A stretch of 64,000 bases of DNA from Aminithiophilus ramosus (GTDB lineage: Bacteria; Synergistota; Synergistia; Synergistales; Aminithiophilaceae), in contig NZ_CP072943.1 in assembly GCF_018069705.1 (NCBI RefSeq), positions 2,047,453 through 2,111,452 on the forward strand. Reading direction: 5' to 3'. The stretch's first letter is position 1, and each line of letters opens with the position of its first letter. Position numbers and translations under genes: made by a program. The notes under the pieces are model-generated. The model saw nothing but the letters and a program-made list of their open reading frames with translations, was not told the origin of the DNA and did no database searches. Shown piece by piece: positions 18,262-26,398 of this stretch.

Positions 18262-18428
18262 CAAGGCTTCTCCCACCCTTCAAGATCGCCCGGCCCGGGA
18301 GCGGGCGACACGCCCTCCCCTGCGGACCGGGTCCGTTTAAAGCCCCCCGAAAGAGCCCGACGGCCACCGGCCGACCGGGCTTGACCATACCATCTCGGCC
18401 TGAAGGTGGCAAGAATTGTGCCCATGAT

Positions 18429-18454
18429 TTACCCCTCCCTGAAGGGAGGGGTAA
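18429..18454. repeat. Perfect 11-bp inverted repeat with TGAA loop
   Basis: TTACCCCTCCC / GGGAGGGGTAA, arms 18429-18439 and 18444-18454. Neither side has a U-tract. It lies just upstream of the plus-strand promoter candidate, so it could be an operator or a hairpin insulating the divergent units. Confidence 0.6.
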
Positions 18455-18477
18455 CGGCACACCGGACCGGGAACGAC

Positions 18478-18483
18478 TATAAT
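18478..18483 (+). promoter_or_regulatory. Candidate -10 box of the glycogen operon promoter
   Basis: A consensus TATAAT 42 bases before the first start codon of the plus-strand block. No good -35 box lies 16-18 bases upstream, so it would need an activator or is weak. Confidence 0.4.
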
Positions 18484-18524
18484 CGAAAGGGAAGTTCGGT
18501 GCCTTATCTGCGGGAGGTGACGGA

Positions 18525-20873
18525 ATGCGCGCATTGGCCCTCCACGGCCATTTCTATCAGCCACCCCGGGAAGATCCCTGGCTGGACGACGTCCTCCTCG
18601 ATCCTTCGGCGGCGCCGGCCCACGATTGGAACGAACGCGTCGCCGTCGAATGTTACCGCCCCAACAGGGCCGCCCGCCTCGTCGACGCCGAGGGGCGCAT
18701 CGTCGCCATCGTCGACAACTATCGCCATCTGAGCTTCAACGTCGGACCGACGCTCCACGGCTGGATCGAGCGCCACGATCCCGTCCTGGACCGACACATC
18801 AAGGGAGCCGACCGCCAGGGCGGAGGGGCCATGGCTCAGGCCTACAACCACATGATCCTCCCCCTCGCCTCGGAGAGGGACCGCCTGACCCAGATCCGCT
18901 GGGGACTGGCCGACTTCCGCCACCGTTTCGGCCGCCCCTCCGAGGGCTTCTGGCTCCCCGAGACGGCCGTCGACGAGGCCACTCTCGACGATCTGGCCCT
19001 CTGCGGCGTCTCCTTCGTCCTCTTGGCGCCCCATCAGTGCGCCGCCGTCTCGCCCCCCCGAGGCCCCTGGACGGAGACGCCCCAGGGCAGGGGACTGGAC
19101 GTCACCCGCCCCTACCGCGTCGACCTGCCGTCAGGCCGTTCCATCACGGCGATCTTCTACCACGGCCCCCTCGCCCAGGCCCTGGCCTTCGGCGATCTCC
19201 TCAAAAACGGCGACGCCCTGGCCGAGGCCCTCCTCGAGGCCCTCCCGTCGGGACGGGAGGAACCGTCGCTGCTCACCGTCGCCGTCGACGGAGAGACCTT
19301 CGGGCATCACCACAAGTTCGGGGAGATGGCCCTCTCCAGGGCCTTCCGGCTCCTCTACGGCTCCCGCGGCGACACCTGCGTCACGACGCCTGCGGCCTTC
19401 CTGGCCGAACACCGGGTCACATGGCAGGCACGGATTCTCCCGAGGAGCTCCTGGTCCTGCGCCCACGGCCTGGAGCGATGGAGAAGCGACTGCGGCTGCC
19501 GCACCGGAGGAGACCCCTCCTGGCATCAGCGATGGAGAGGGCCTCTCCGACAGGCTCTGGACGCCCTGAAGGGGGCGGTCGACGAGGCCTTTTCCTCCCT
19601 CGAGCCCCTCGTCGGCGACGTCTGGCGCTTTCGCGACGAGGCCGTCGCCCTCTACCTGACGGGACGTCATTCGCCCAGGGAATCCTTCCTGGCCCAGCGA
19701 CTGGGCGATTTCGACGAGGTCCGGCGCCTCTCGATCAGGACCCTGCTCGAGGCCCAGCGCATGGCCATGTTCATGTACACCTCCTGCGGCTGGTTCTTCA
19801 ACGACGTGGCCGGCATCGAGACGGCTCAGATCATCGCCTACGCCCTGAGGGCCTGCGACCTGCTCCATCAGGCCACGGGCCGCGACGTCCTCCCCGATCT
19901 TCTCAGAGACCTGTCGAAGGCCGAGGGCAACCGCCCCGACCTTCCCGACGGAGCCGCCGTGGCCCGATCCCTTCTTCCGAGGAAAAGGGATCTGGCCCGC
20001 ATCGCCGCCGAGTCCGCCCTGGCCGAAAAGGAAAAGGTCTATTACGCCTTCGACCTCGACAAGCGGGAACAGTCCCTCCGCAGCGGCGAATTCCGGCTCC
20101 GCCTGGCGACCGTCACCCTCCGGGACCGACGGACGGGAAAGACCTGGCAGGGGGAGACGGCCTGTCTCTCCCAGGGGGCCCTCGACGACGTCTGCCGCCT
20201 CCGGGAGGGCCCCCCCTCGCCGTCGAGGGAGCTGAACCGCCTTTTCTACGAGGGAGATCTGCTGGAGCTGTCGCGCCGCCTCGAGGCGGACTATCCCCTC
20301 GGCCCCTGGAGAATGGCCGACCTTCCTCCCGACGAAGGACGCGCTCTGGCCTTCGATCGGACACGGCGCGCCCAGGAGCGCTACGCCGCCCAGGCCGAGG
20401 CCGTCACCGACGACAGCCGGCGCCTGCTCGTCCAGCTCCATCTCATGGAGGCCGCGCCTCCGGCCTACCTGAAGGCCTCGGCCGAACTGGCCCTGGAACA
20501 CCGCCTCGCCTCCCTCATCGAAGGGACGCGGGCCCTCGATCTGCTTCAGGAGGGCTCTCCCCTGGCCGACCTCCTCGAGGAGGCCCACGCCCTGGGATGT
20601 CGGCCCGAACTGGCGCTTCTGGCCCCCCGGCTGGCGGAGGAGCTGCGCCAGCTGATCCGGCGCTCCAGGCTGAAGGGGGACAGCGAGGGCTTCTCCCTCG
20701 CCGACAGGGCCCTGACCCGAGCCCGCCATCTGTCTATCGACATGGACGTCACGAGACTTCAGAATGAGACCTGGCGGGCCCTGGAGACCGAGCGCAACCT
20801 TTTGGGCGACGACCTGCTGCGCCTGGCCGATCATCTGGGATTCGCCGTTCCCCGCCCCTATCAGACGAGCTGA
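18525..20873 (+). CDS. Glycoside hydrolase family 57-type protein with DUF3536 domain
   Basis: 782 aa, cytoplasmic (no signal peptide); GGGAGGTGACGG before the ATG. The GH57-like catalytic half starts LALHGHFYQPPREDPW, then has YNHMILPLAS, a WLPETAVD motif that contains the usual GH57 Glu nucleophile region (E in PETA), and VDGETFGHHHKFGE carrying the second acidic residue. From about residue 270 the DUF3536 region follows (SSWSCAHGLERW, W-rich). Such proteins act on alpha-glucans. The first position in a phosphorylase-glgA-glgC operon suggests glycogen trimming or branching, but no branching enzyme (glgB) is present, so either role is possible. Confidence 0.88.
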   Translation: MRALALHGHFYQPPREDPWLDDVLLDPSAAPAHDWNERVAVECYRPNRAARLVDAEGRIVAIVDNYRHLSFNVGPTLHGWIERHDPVLDRHIKGADRQGGGAMAQAYNHMILPLASERDRLTQIRWGLADFRHRFGRPSEGFWLPETAVDEATLDDLALCGVSFVLLAPHQCAAVSPPRGPWTETPQGRGLDVTRPYRVDLPSGRSITAIFYHGPLAQALAFGDLLKNGDALAEALLEALPSGREEPSLLTVAVDGETFGHHHKFGEMALSRAFRLLYGSRGDTCVTTPAAFLAEHRVTWQARILPRSSWSCAHGLERWRSDCGCRTGGDPSWHQRWRGPLRQALDALKGAVDEAFSSLEPLVGDVWRFRDEAVALYLTGRHSPRESFLAQRLGDFDEVRRLSIRTLLEAQRMAMFMYTSCGWFFNDVAGIETAQIIAYALRACDLLHQATGRDVLPDLLRDLSKAEGNRPDLPDGAAVARSLLPRKRDLARIAAESALAEKEKVYYAFDLDKREQSLRSGEFRLRLATVTLRDRRTGKTWQGETACLSQGALDDVCRLREGPPSPSRELNRLFYEGDLLELSRRLEADYPLGPWRMADLPPDEGRALAFDRTRRAQERYAAQAEAVTDDSRRLLVQLHLMEAAPPAYLKASAELALEHRLASLIEGTRALDLLQEGSPLADLLEEAHALGCRPELALLAPRLAEELRQLIRRSRLKGDSEGFSLADRALTRARHLSIDMDVTRLQNETWRALETERNLLGDDLLRLADHLGFAVPRPYQTS

Positions 20874-20896
20874 ACGAAAGCAGGAGGGAAGAACCC

Positions 20897-22630
20897 ATGA
20901 CCATGACCTACGGCCGCCACATCGGACATGCCCTGAAAGACATGATGGAAAAGGACCCGGCCTTCCGCACCGTGGCCTATTTCTCGATGGAAATCGGCAT
21001 CAAGGCCTCCATCCCCACCTATTCGGGAGGCCTGGGCGTGCTCGCCGGCGACATCCTCAAAAGCAACGCCGACCTGGGCGTTCCCATCGTCGGCATGACC
21101 CTCCTCTATCACAGAGGCTACTTCAACCAGAGCCTCGACGACGAAGGCTACCAGAAGGAGACGGCCGTCTCCTGGCAGCCCGAGCGGGAGCTGCGCCTCC
21201 TTCCCAACCAGGTCTCGGTCTACCTCGAGGGACGGGAGGTCAAGGTTCGGACCTGGGTCCACGAGCTGACGGGCCTCAACGGCTACCCCGTTCCCGTCTA
21301 TTTCCTCGATACCGACTTCGAGGGGAACACGGCCGACGACCGCAGCTTCACCTGGTATCTCTACGGAGGCGACCAGCGCTACCGCCTCTGCCAGGAGACG
21401 ATCCTCGGCGTCGGCGGCCTCCGCATGCTCCGCGACATGGGATACAACAGCCTCGAGACCTTCCACCTCAACGAGGGACATGCCGGTTTCCTGACGCTGG
21501 AGCTCCTGCGGGAACAGGGCTACGAAAGCTACGACAAGATCCGCGAACAGATCGTCTTCACGACCCACACGCCCGTTCCGGCCGGTCACGACCATTTCCA
21601 CTACGAACTCATCGACCGGGTCATGCCCTCCGTCTTCTCGGGACAGCTGCGGCGCATGATGCCTCCCGAGGGCGTCTCCATGACGGAACTGGGCCTCCGC
21701 TTCAGCCGCTACGTCAACGGCGTCTCGCGAAAGCACACGGAAGTGAGTCGCAACATGTTCAACGACCCCAAAATCGACGGCATCACCAACGGCGTCCACC
21801 CCGGCACCTGGACGGCTCCCGGCTTCAAACGCCTCTACGACGCCTACGCGCCGGGGTGGCAGCACGACCCGGGACGGCTCGTCCAGGCCCTCCAGATTCC
21901 CGACGAGGAGATCTGGAAGGCCCATCAGGCGGCCAAACTGCGCCTCGTGGCCAAAGTCCTCGAACTGACGGGACAGCAGCTCGACGCCGACGTCCTCACG
22001 ATCGGCTTCGCCCGCCGGGCGGCGACGTACAAGCGTGCCGATCTCCTTCTGACCGACGTCAAGCGCCTTCTCAGCATCGCCTCGGGACAGGTCCAGTTCC
22101 TCTTCGCCGGCAAATCCCATCCCCACGACGAAGGGGGCAAGGCGATGATCCGGCAGATCTACAGGGCCTCGCAGGAACTGGGCTCGACCATCCCCATCGT
22201 CTTCGTCGAGAACTACGACATGGAGATCGGAGCCCTTCTCACCCAGGGCGTCGACGTCTGGCTCAACAACCCCAAACGCCCCCGCGAGGCCAGCGGCACC
22301 AGCGGCATGAAGTGCACCCTCAACGGCGTCCTCAACTTCTCCGTCCTCGACGGCTGGTGGATCGAGGGGTGGATCGAAGACGTCACGGGCTGGTCCATCG
22401 GCCCCGAATCGAAGGAGGCCGAGCTGATCGACTACGACGAAAGCCAGGACGCCGCCGACCTCTACGGCAAGTTGGAGGAGAAGATCATCCCCGCCTACTA
22501 TCGGAACCGGGAGAAGTGGGTCTCGATGATGAAGCACACCATCGCCCTCAACGGCAGCTATTTCAACACGACCCGCGTCGTCCGCGAATACTGCGAGAAG
22601 GCCTACGGCGTCTCCTTCCGGGGCCTCTAG
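20897..22630 (+). CDS. glgP: Alpha-glucan (glycogen) phosphorylase, short bacterial type
   Basis: 577 aa, much shorter than the ~800-residue E. coli-type enzymes but typical of the short subfamily. Releases glucose-1-phosphate from alpha-1,4-glucan. Start motif: AYFSMEIGIKASIPTYSGGLGVLAGD. The histidine-containing HLNEGHAGF region, TTHTPVPAGHD, and the PLP-lysine region EASGTSGMKCTLNG are intact. AGGAGG is well placed before the ATG. It is 23 bp downstream of the GH57 gene and should be in the same operon. Confidence 0.95.
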   Translation: MTMTYGRHIGHALKDMMEKDPAFRTVAYFSMEIGIKASIPTYSGGLGVLAGDILKSNADLGVPIVGMTLLYHRGYFNQSLDDEGYQKETAVSWQPERELRLLPNQVSVYLEGREVKVRTWVHELTGLNGYPVPVYFLDTDFEGNTADDRSFTWYLYGGDQRYRLCQETILGVGGLRMLRDMGYNSLETFHLNEGHAGFLTLELLREQGYESYDKIREQIVFTTHTPVPAGHDHFHYELIDRVMPSVFSGQLRRMMPPEGVSMTELGLRFSRYVNGVSRKHTEVSRNMFNDPKIDGITNGVHPGTWTAPGFKRLYDAYAPGWQHDPGRLVQALQIPDEEIWKAHQAAKLRLVAKVLELTGQQLDADVLTIGFARRAATYKRADLLLTDVKRLLSIASGQVQFLFAGKSHPHDEGGKAMIRQIYRASQELGSTIPIVFVENYDMEIGALLTQGVDVWLNNPKRPREASGTSGMKCTLNGVLNFSVLDGWWIEGWIEDVTGWSIGPESKEAELIDYDESQDAADLYGKLEEKIIPAYYRNREKWVSMMKHTIALNGSYFNTTRVVREYCEKAYGVSFRGL

Positions 22631-22825
22631 AAGTCTGTCGGACTTCTCTGAAAAGGTCAATTTGGCCTGACCCATAAGACGGAGAACTTGACTTCAAGAA
22701 CGAAGCATTTCTTTCGGACAGCACAAAAGGGCATCGATCAACTACCGTCAGGCCAAACCCGGCAGACTCCTCGCGATCGAAGGGCTTCGCCCCTTTCGAT
22801 CCGATCTTTCACAGGGAGGTGTCTC
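22631..22825 (+). other. Leader between glgP and glgA with hairpins
   Basis: 195 bp of locally lower GC. It has a small hairpin right after the glgP stop (AGAAGTC/GACTTCT, loop 5) and a second before glgA (GATCGAAGGG / CCCTTTCGATC, one bulge, around 22774-22802). Neither has a clean U-tract. It may regulate glgA separately from glgP. A longer upstream reading of glgA into this region (from a TTG at 22688) lacks a ribosome site and conserved sequence. Confidence 0.4.
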
Positions 22826-24292
22826 ATGGAACGGTTCCCCCGGCAACCGAGGGTCCTCCACGTGGCGACGGAGATGGCCCCTCTATCCAAGGTCGGAGGC
22901 CTGGGCGACGTCGTCGGCTCGCTGCCCAAGGCCCTCCGATCCCTCGGAATCGACGTGCGGGTGCTGACTCCGGCCTGGCCCGGCGTCCTCGACGCCCTGC
23001 GGCGGAGAGGGGCCCCTCTCCGCCGCGTCCGCGAGAAGATTCACGTGGCCCTTCGCTGGCAGGTCTTCTCGTCGCGCCTCTGGAAAAGCGAGATCGACGA
23101 CATCCCCCTCTACCTTCTCGACAACGAGGAGCTCTTCTCCGACTTCCACATCTACCCCGAGTCGCTCACGGCCGATACGGCTCTCCCCTTCGCCCTTCTT
23201 TCCATGGCCGCCCTGGAGCTCCCCCGCCGGGAGAGCTGGAGGGCGCAGATCCTCCACAGCCACGACTGGCCCACGGCCCTGCTTCCCGTGGCCCTTCGCT
23301 GGCATCGCCACTATCGTGACGTCAGCGACGCCTACGAATCGGTGCTGACGATCCACAACCTGGCCCATCAGGGCATCCTCTCCCCCTCGGTTCTCGACGA
23401 GTGGGGCCTCGACCGCAGGAGCTTCACCCTGGAGGGCCTCGAGTATTACGGCCAGATCAATGTTCTCAAAGGCGCCCTCCTCTCGGCCGGAGCCGTCACC
23501 ACCGTCTCTCCCAGCTACGCGTGGGAGATCCAGACGGAACAGGGAGGCATGGGCCTTCACGGCGTCCTCGCCGCCAACCGGGACAGGCTCTCGGGCATTC
23601 TCAACGGCCTCGATCTCGATACCTGGGACCCCTCAAACGACGCCACCCTTCCCTCCCCCTTCTCCGCCGACGACCTTTCCGGCAAGAGGATCTGCCGCCT
23701 CCGCCTTCTGGAGAGCCTGGGATGGGAGGACGACGAGCGCCCTCTGGTCTGTTTCATCGGACGCATCGTCGAACAGAAGGGAATCGACCTCCTCCTCCCC
23801 TCCCTCGAGACGCTCCTCGAGTCGGGCAGCCGCCTCGTCATCGTCGGAAGCGGCTTCTCCCTGTTCGAAAAGGCCCTTCAGGAAAGGGCCTCGCGTCTGC
23901 CGGGCCTAGCCGTCCACATCGGTTTCAGCGAGGAGCGGGCCCGCCTTCTCTACGCCGGAAGCGACATGCTCCTCATGCCCTCCCTTTTCGAACCCTGCGG
24001 CCTCTCCCAACTCATCGCCCTCCGCTACGGGACGGTGCCCATCGTCCGGGCCACGGGAGGGCTGGCCGATACGGTCATCGACGCCGACGGGGCTCCCGAC
24101 GGCTACGGCTTCCTCTTCTCCGACTACAACCCCGACGAGCTGATCGCCGTCTTCAGACGGGCCCTTCGAGCCTACGGCGACCGCACCCGCTGGAGCGGAA
24201 TCCAGCGTCGGGGCATGGGCCGCGACTTCTCCTGGAAGGCCTCGGCTCAGGCCTACGAGCGGCTCTACCGCCGCCTCCTCGCCCTGGACTGA
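22826..24292 (+). CDS. glgA: Glycogen synthase (ADP-glucose type)
   Basis: 488 aa from the ATG at 22826, with AGGGAGG seven bases upstream. GT5 enzyme elongating alpha-1,4-glucan. N-terminal RVLHVATEMAPLSKVGGLGDVVGSLPKAL has the K-x-G-G-L ADP-glucose motif. Further on are TIHNLAHQG, the acceptor region, CFIGRIVEQKGIDLL, and the C-terminal PSLFEPCGLSQLIALRYG with the catalytic-face Glu and GGLADTV. It uses the product of glgC, next in the cluster. Confidence 0.97.
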   Translation: MERFPRQPRVLHVATEMAPLSKVGGLGDVVGSLPKALRSLGIDVRVLTPAWPGVLDALRRRGAPLRRVREKIHVALRWQVFSSRLWKSEIDDIPLYLLDNEELFSDFHIYPESLTADTALPFALLSMAALELPRRESWRAQILHSHDWPTALLPVALRWHRHYRDVSDAYESVLTIHNLAHQGILSPSVLDEWGLDRRSFTLEGLEYYGQINVLKGALLSAGAVTTVSPSYAWEIQTEQGGMGLHGVLAANRDRLSGILNGLDLDTWDPSNDATLPSPFSADDLSGKRICRLRLLESLGWEDDERPLVCFIGRIVEQKGIDLLLPSLETLLESGSRLVIVGSGFSLFEKALQERASRLPGLAVHIGFSEERARLLYAGSDMLLMPSLFEPCGLSQLIALRYGTVPIVRATGGLADTVIDADGAPDGYGFLFSDYNPDELIAVFRRALRAYGDRTRWSGIQRRGMGRDFSWKASAQAYERLYRRLLALD

Positions 24293-24345
24293 GGGGGCGA
24301 AGGAGGCGGATGAAATTTTCTTTTTGTTTATTGAATTAGATATAT

Positions 24346-24373
24346 TTAAACAAAGCCTTTCCTAGGCTACAAT
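24346..24373 (+). promoter_or_regulatory. Promoter for glgC within an AT-rich island
   Basis: TTTAAA (24346-24351), 16-base spacer, TACAAT (24368-24373). The stretch 24313-24351 is strikingly A/T-rich (runs such as TTTTCTTTTTGTTTATTGAATTAGATATA) in an otherwise GC-rich region and resembles an UP element. So glgC probably has its own start in addition to any read-through from glgA. Confidence 0.5.
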
Positions 24374-24436
24374 GGACAGAGGCACGGCCATCTCTCGTCC
24401 TCGGGCTCCTGAGGCGACTTGAGGAGGGTTCCTTCC

Positions 24437-25696
24437 ATGATCTACGGAAAATACGGTCGCGTTCTCGGCATCGTCCTTGCCGGCGGCAAGGGAGAGCGGT
24501 TGATGCCCCTGACGAAATACCGGGCCAAACCGGCCGTCCCCTTCGCCGCCAAATACCGCATCGTCGACTTCGCCCTCTCCAACCTCGTCAACAGCGGCGT
24601 CTTTTCCATCTACGTCCTCGTCCAGTTCAAGAGCCAATCCCTCAACGAACACGTCGAACGGGGCTGGCAGTTCGGCGGGGCCCTTCGGGGGCGGGACTTC
24701 TTCATCACCGTCGTCCCCGCCCAGATGTGGCGGGGCGAACACTGGTTCCAGGGAACGGCCGACGCCGTCTACCAGAACCTCCACCTCGTCACCCTCTACA
24801 ACGCCGACCGGATCTGCATCTTCGCCGCCGACCACATCTACAAGATGAACGTCGAAGAGATGCTCGACTTCCACCAGGCCAACGGTTCCGACGTCACCGT
24901 CGCGGCCAACATCGTCCCCCGCTCCGAGGCCCACCAGTTCGGCTGCCTCTTCACCGACGGGACGGGACGGATCACGGGTTTCGTCGAAAAGCCGGCCGAT
25001 CCCCCCGAGATCCCCGGCCGGCCGGGCTACAGCTACGTTTCCATGGGGAATTACATCTTCGAGAGGGAAACCCTCGAGGAGGCCCTCCTCGAGGACGGCC
25101 AAATGGAAGGAAGCAGCCACGATTTCGGGAAGGACATCCTGCCTCGCCTTTTCGGCCGCTGCCGCATGTTCGCCTACGACTTCTCCGCCAACCGCATCCC
25201 CTACGCGGAGAAGATCGACCGCCCCTACTGGCGCGACGTGGGAACGCTCAAGGCCTACTGGGAGGCCCACATGGACCTCCTCCAGCCCGACTCGCCCATG
25301 ACGCTCTACAACGCCCAATGGCCGATCCGGACGGTCTCCTTCGCCGATCCTCCCGCCTTCAGCTACCCCTCGAACGGGAAGACCTGCTCCGTCATCGGCA
25401 CGCTCCGCGCCGAGGGCAGCCGCGTTCTGGGCGGCGTCGTCCACCGTTCCGTCCTCTCCCGCAACTGCACCATCCTTCCCGGGGCCGTCGTCGAGGAGTG
25501 CATCATCGGGCAGAGCGTCGTCATCGGCGAAGACTGTCGCCTCCGCCGCGTCATCGTCGACGCCCACAACCGGATCGCGGCCGACACCGTCATCGGCTAC
25601 GACCCGGAAAGCGACGCCCTCAACTACCACTACGACAGGGATTCGGGCATCACCGTCGTCTCCATGCCCACGATGAAACTCCGGACGGAAATCTAG
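24437..25696 (+). CDS. glgC: Glucose-1-phosphate adenylyltransferase
   Basis: 419 aa from the ATG at 24437; GAGGAGG is nine bases upstream, whereas the TTG at 24419 lacks a site. Makes ADP-glucose, the committed step of glycogen synthesis. Nucleotide-binding LAGGKGERLMPLTKYRAKPAVPF, substrate-binding AKYRIVDFALSN, WFQGTADAV, and MGNYIFERE. The C-terminal left-handed beta-helix region is visible as LSRNCTILPGAVVEECIIGQSVVIG. The regulatory N-terminal Arg-rich extension of enteric enzymes is not obvious. Confidence 0.97.
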   Translation: MIYGKYGRVLGIVLAGGKGERLMPLTKYRAKPAVPFAAKYRIVDFALSNLVNSGVFSIYVLVQFKSQSLNEHVERGWQFGGALRGRDFFITVVPAQMWRGEHWFQGTADAVYQNLHLVTLYNADRICIFAADHIYKMNVEEMLDFHQANGSDVTVAANIVPRSEAHQFGCLFTDGTGRITGFVEKPADPPEIPGRPGYSYVSMGNYIFERETLEEALLEDGQMEGSSHDFGKDILPRLFGRCRMFAYDFSANRIPYAEKIDRPYWRDVGTLKAYWEAHMDLLQPDSPMTLYNAQWPIRTVSFADPPAFSYPSNGKTCSVIGTLRAEGSRVLGGVVHRSVLSRNCTILPGAVVEECIIGQSVVIGEDCRLRRVIVDAHNRIAADTVIGYDPESDALNYHYDRDSGITVVSMPTMKLRTEI

Positions 25697-25716
25697 ACGG
25701 CAAAGGAATCCCGGCA

Positions 25717-25760
25717 GACCGGCGCGGCTCTCCTCCGGAAAGAGAGCCCTCGCGCCGGTC
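25717..25760. terminator. Bulged GC-rich hairpin after glgC
   Basis: 10-bp (25717-25726 with 25751-25760) plus 6-bp (25727-25732 with 25742-25747) stem, three-base bulge, loop of 9. Lies 20 bp past the glgC stop. No U-tract, so any termination is probably assisted or structural (3'-end protection). Confidence 0.5.
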
Positions 25761-25769
25761 GCGAGCCCC

Positions 25770-25817
25770 GGCGACGCGAACCGGGGCCCCCTGCAGGGGG
25801 CCCCGGTTCGCGTCGCC
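25770..25817. repeat. 48-nt perfect palindrome between convergent genes
   Basis: Arms 25770-25793 and 25794-25817 are exact reverse complements (GGCGACGCGAACCGGGG... with centre CTGCAG). RNA from either strand would form a 22-bp stem with a TGCA tetraloop. It sits between the ends of glgC (plus) and a minus-strand unknown gene, as expected of a bidirectional terminator/3' stabiliser, but without U-tracts. Confidence 0.75.
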
Positions 25818-25835
25818 TCTTCGGCATCGGGCCGA

Positions 25836-26270
25836 TCAGAGGATGAGCTTGCTCCCGCCGGGTTTCTTCCCGCTGAGCCGGTCCAGCTGGGAAAGGGCGC
25901 TGGCAGGGGCGACGTCGATCTTGGGCTTCGTCGCCTCCTTGGCCGCCATCTCCCTCATCTTGGACTCGTACTCCTCCATCGTCCTCCTGATCGCGGCGGC
26001 ATCGCCCTTGATCCACTGGAGGAGGCTTTCCGCCGCGGCCTCCATCATCTCGTCATCGGGCATTTCGTCGACGAGGCCGAGGTCGACGAGGAGGCGGTGT
26101 TCGTCCCTGACGGACTGGAGCACATCCTCGTCGGAGAGGAGCCCCTTCTTGTAGAGGACGCGGGCCAAGACGTTGAAGCGCGTCTTCTGATTCTCGGCCC
26201 CGTAGGCCAAGCTCTCGACGCGGGCCAAAAGCATGGAAATGATCTCGTCCAAACTGATCTGCATCGCCAC
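25836..26270 (-). CDS. Small cytoplasmic protein, function unknown
   Basis: 144 aa from a GTG at 26270 (GAGGAGG eight to nine bases upstream); an ATG two codons later is the alternative. The frame extends upstream to 26600 but that part is low-complexity shadow sequence. The product is helical: MQISLDEIISMLLARVESLAYG, then TRFNVLARVLYKKGLLSDEDVLQSVRDEH, an acidic MPDDEMMEAAAE, and a probable coiled coil (AIRRTMEEYESKMREMAAKEA). It ends basic. No family recognised. Confidence 0.7.
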   Translation of the reverse strand: MAMQISLDEIISMLLARVESLAYGAENQKTRFNVLARVLYKKGLLSDEDVLQSVRDEHRLLVDLGLVDEMPDDEMMEAAAESLLQWIKGDAAAIRRTMEEYESKMREMAAKEATKPKIDVAPASALSQLDRLSGKKPGGSKLIL

Positions 26271-26337
26271 GAACGATCCCTCCTCACGAATTCCCGGCCA
26301 TGATAACACGCGCGAAGGAGACTCAAAAGGGCTCCCG

Positions 26338-26376
26338 CCTCCCGTCGGTCGGAATTCCCCTCCGACCGACGGGAGG
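26338..26376 (-). terminator. 16-bp perfect hairpin after the acyltransferase gene
   Basis: CCTCCCGTCGGTCGGA / TCCGACCGACGGGAGG (26338-26353 and 26361-26376), loop of 7. It is 22 bp beyond the acyltransferase stop. On the minus strand CGGGAGCCCTTTTGAG follows, a weak T-tract. It also lies upstream of the next minus-strand gene. Confidence 0.6.
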
Positions 26377-26398
26377 GGAACGATCCTTTTCCTCTCCT

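Larger units (their letters stand above)
18262..18524. other. Divergent intergenic region with hairpins
   Basis: The space between the ATPase unit (minus) and the glycogen operon (plus). Besides the 26-nt inverted repeat and promoter listed separately, it has an imperfect hairpin at 18354-18381 (AGCCCG/CGGGCT outer, CGGCC/GGCCG inner stem) that would lie in the 5' leader of the minus-strand unit. No credible coding sequence was seen. Confidence 0.5.
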
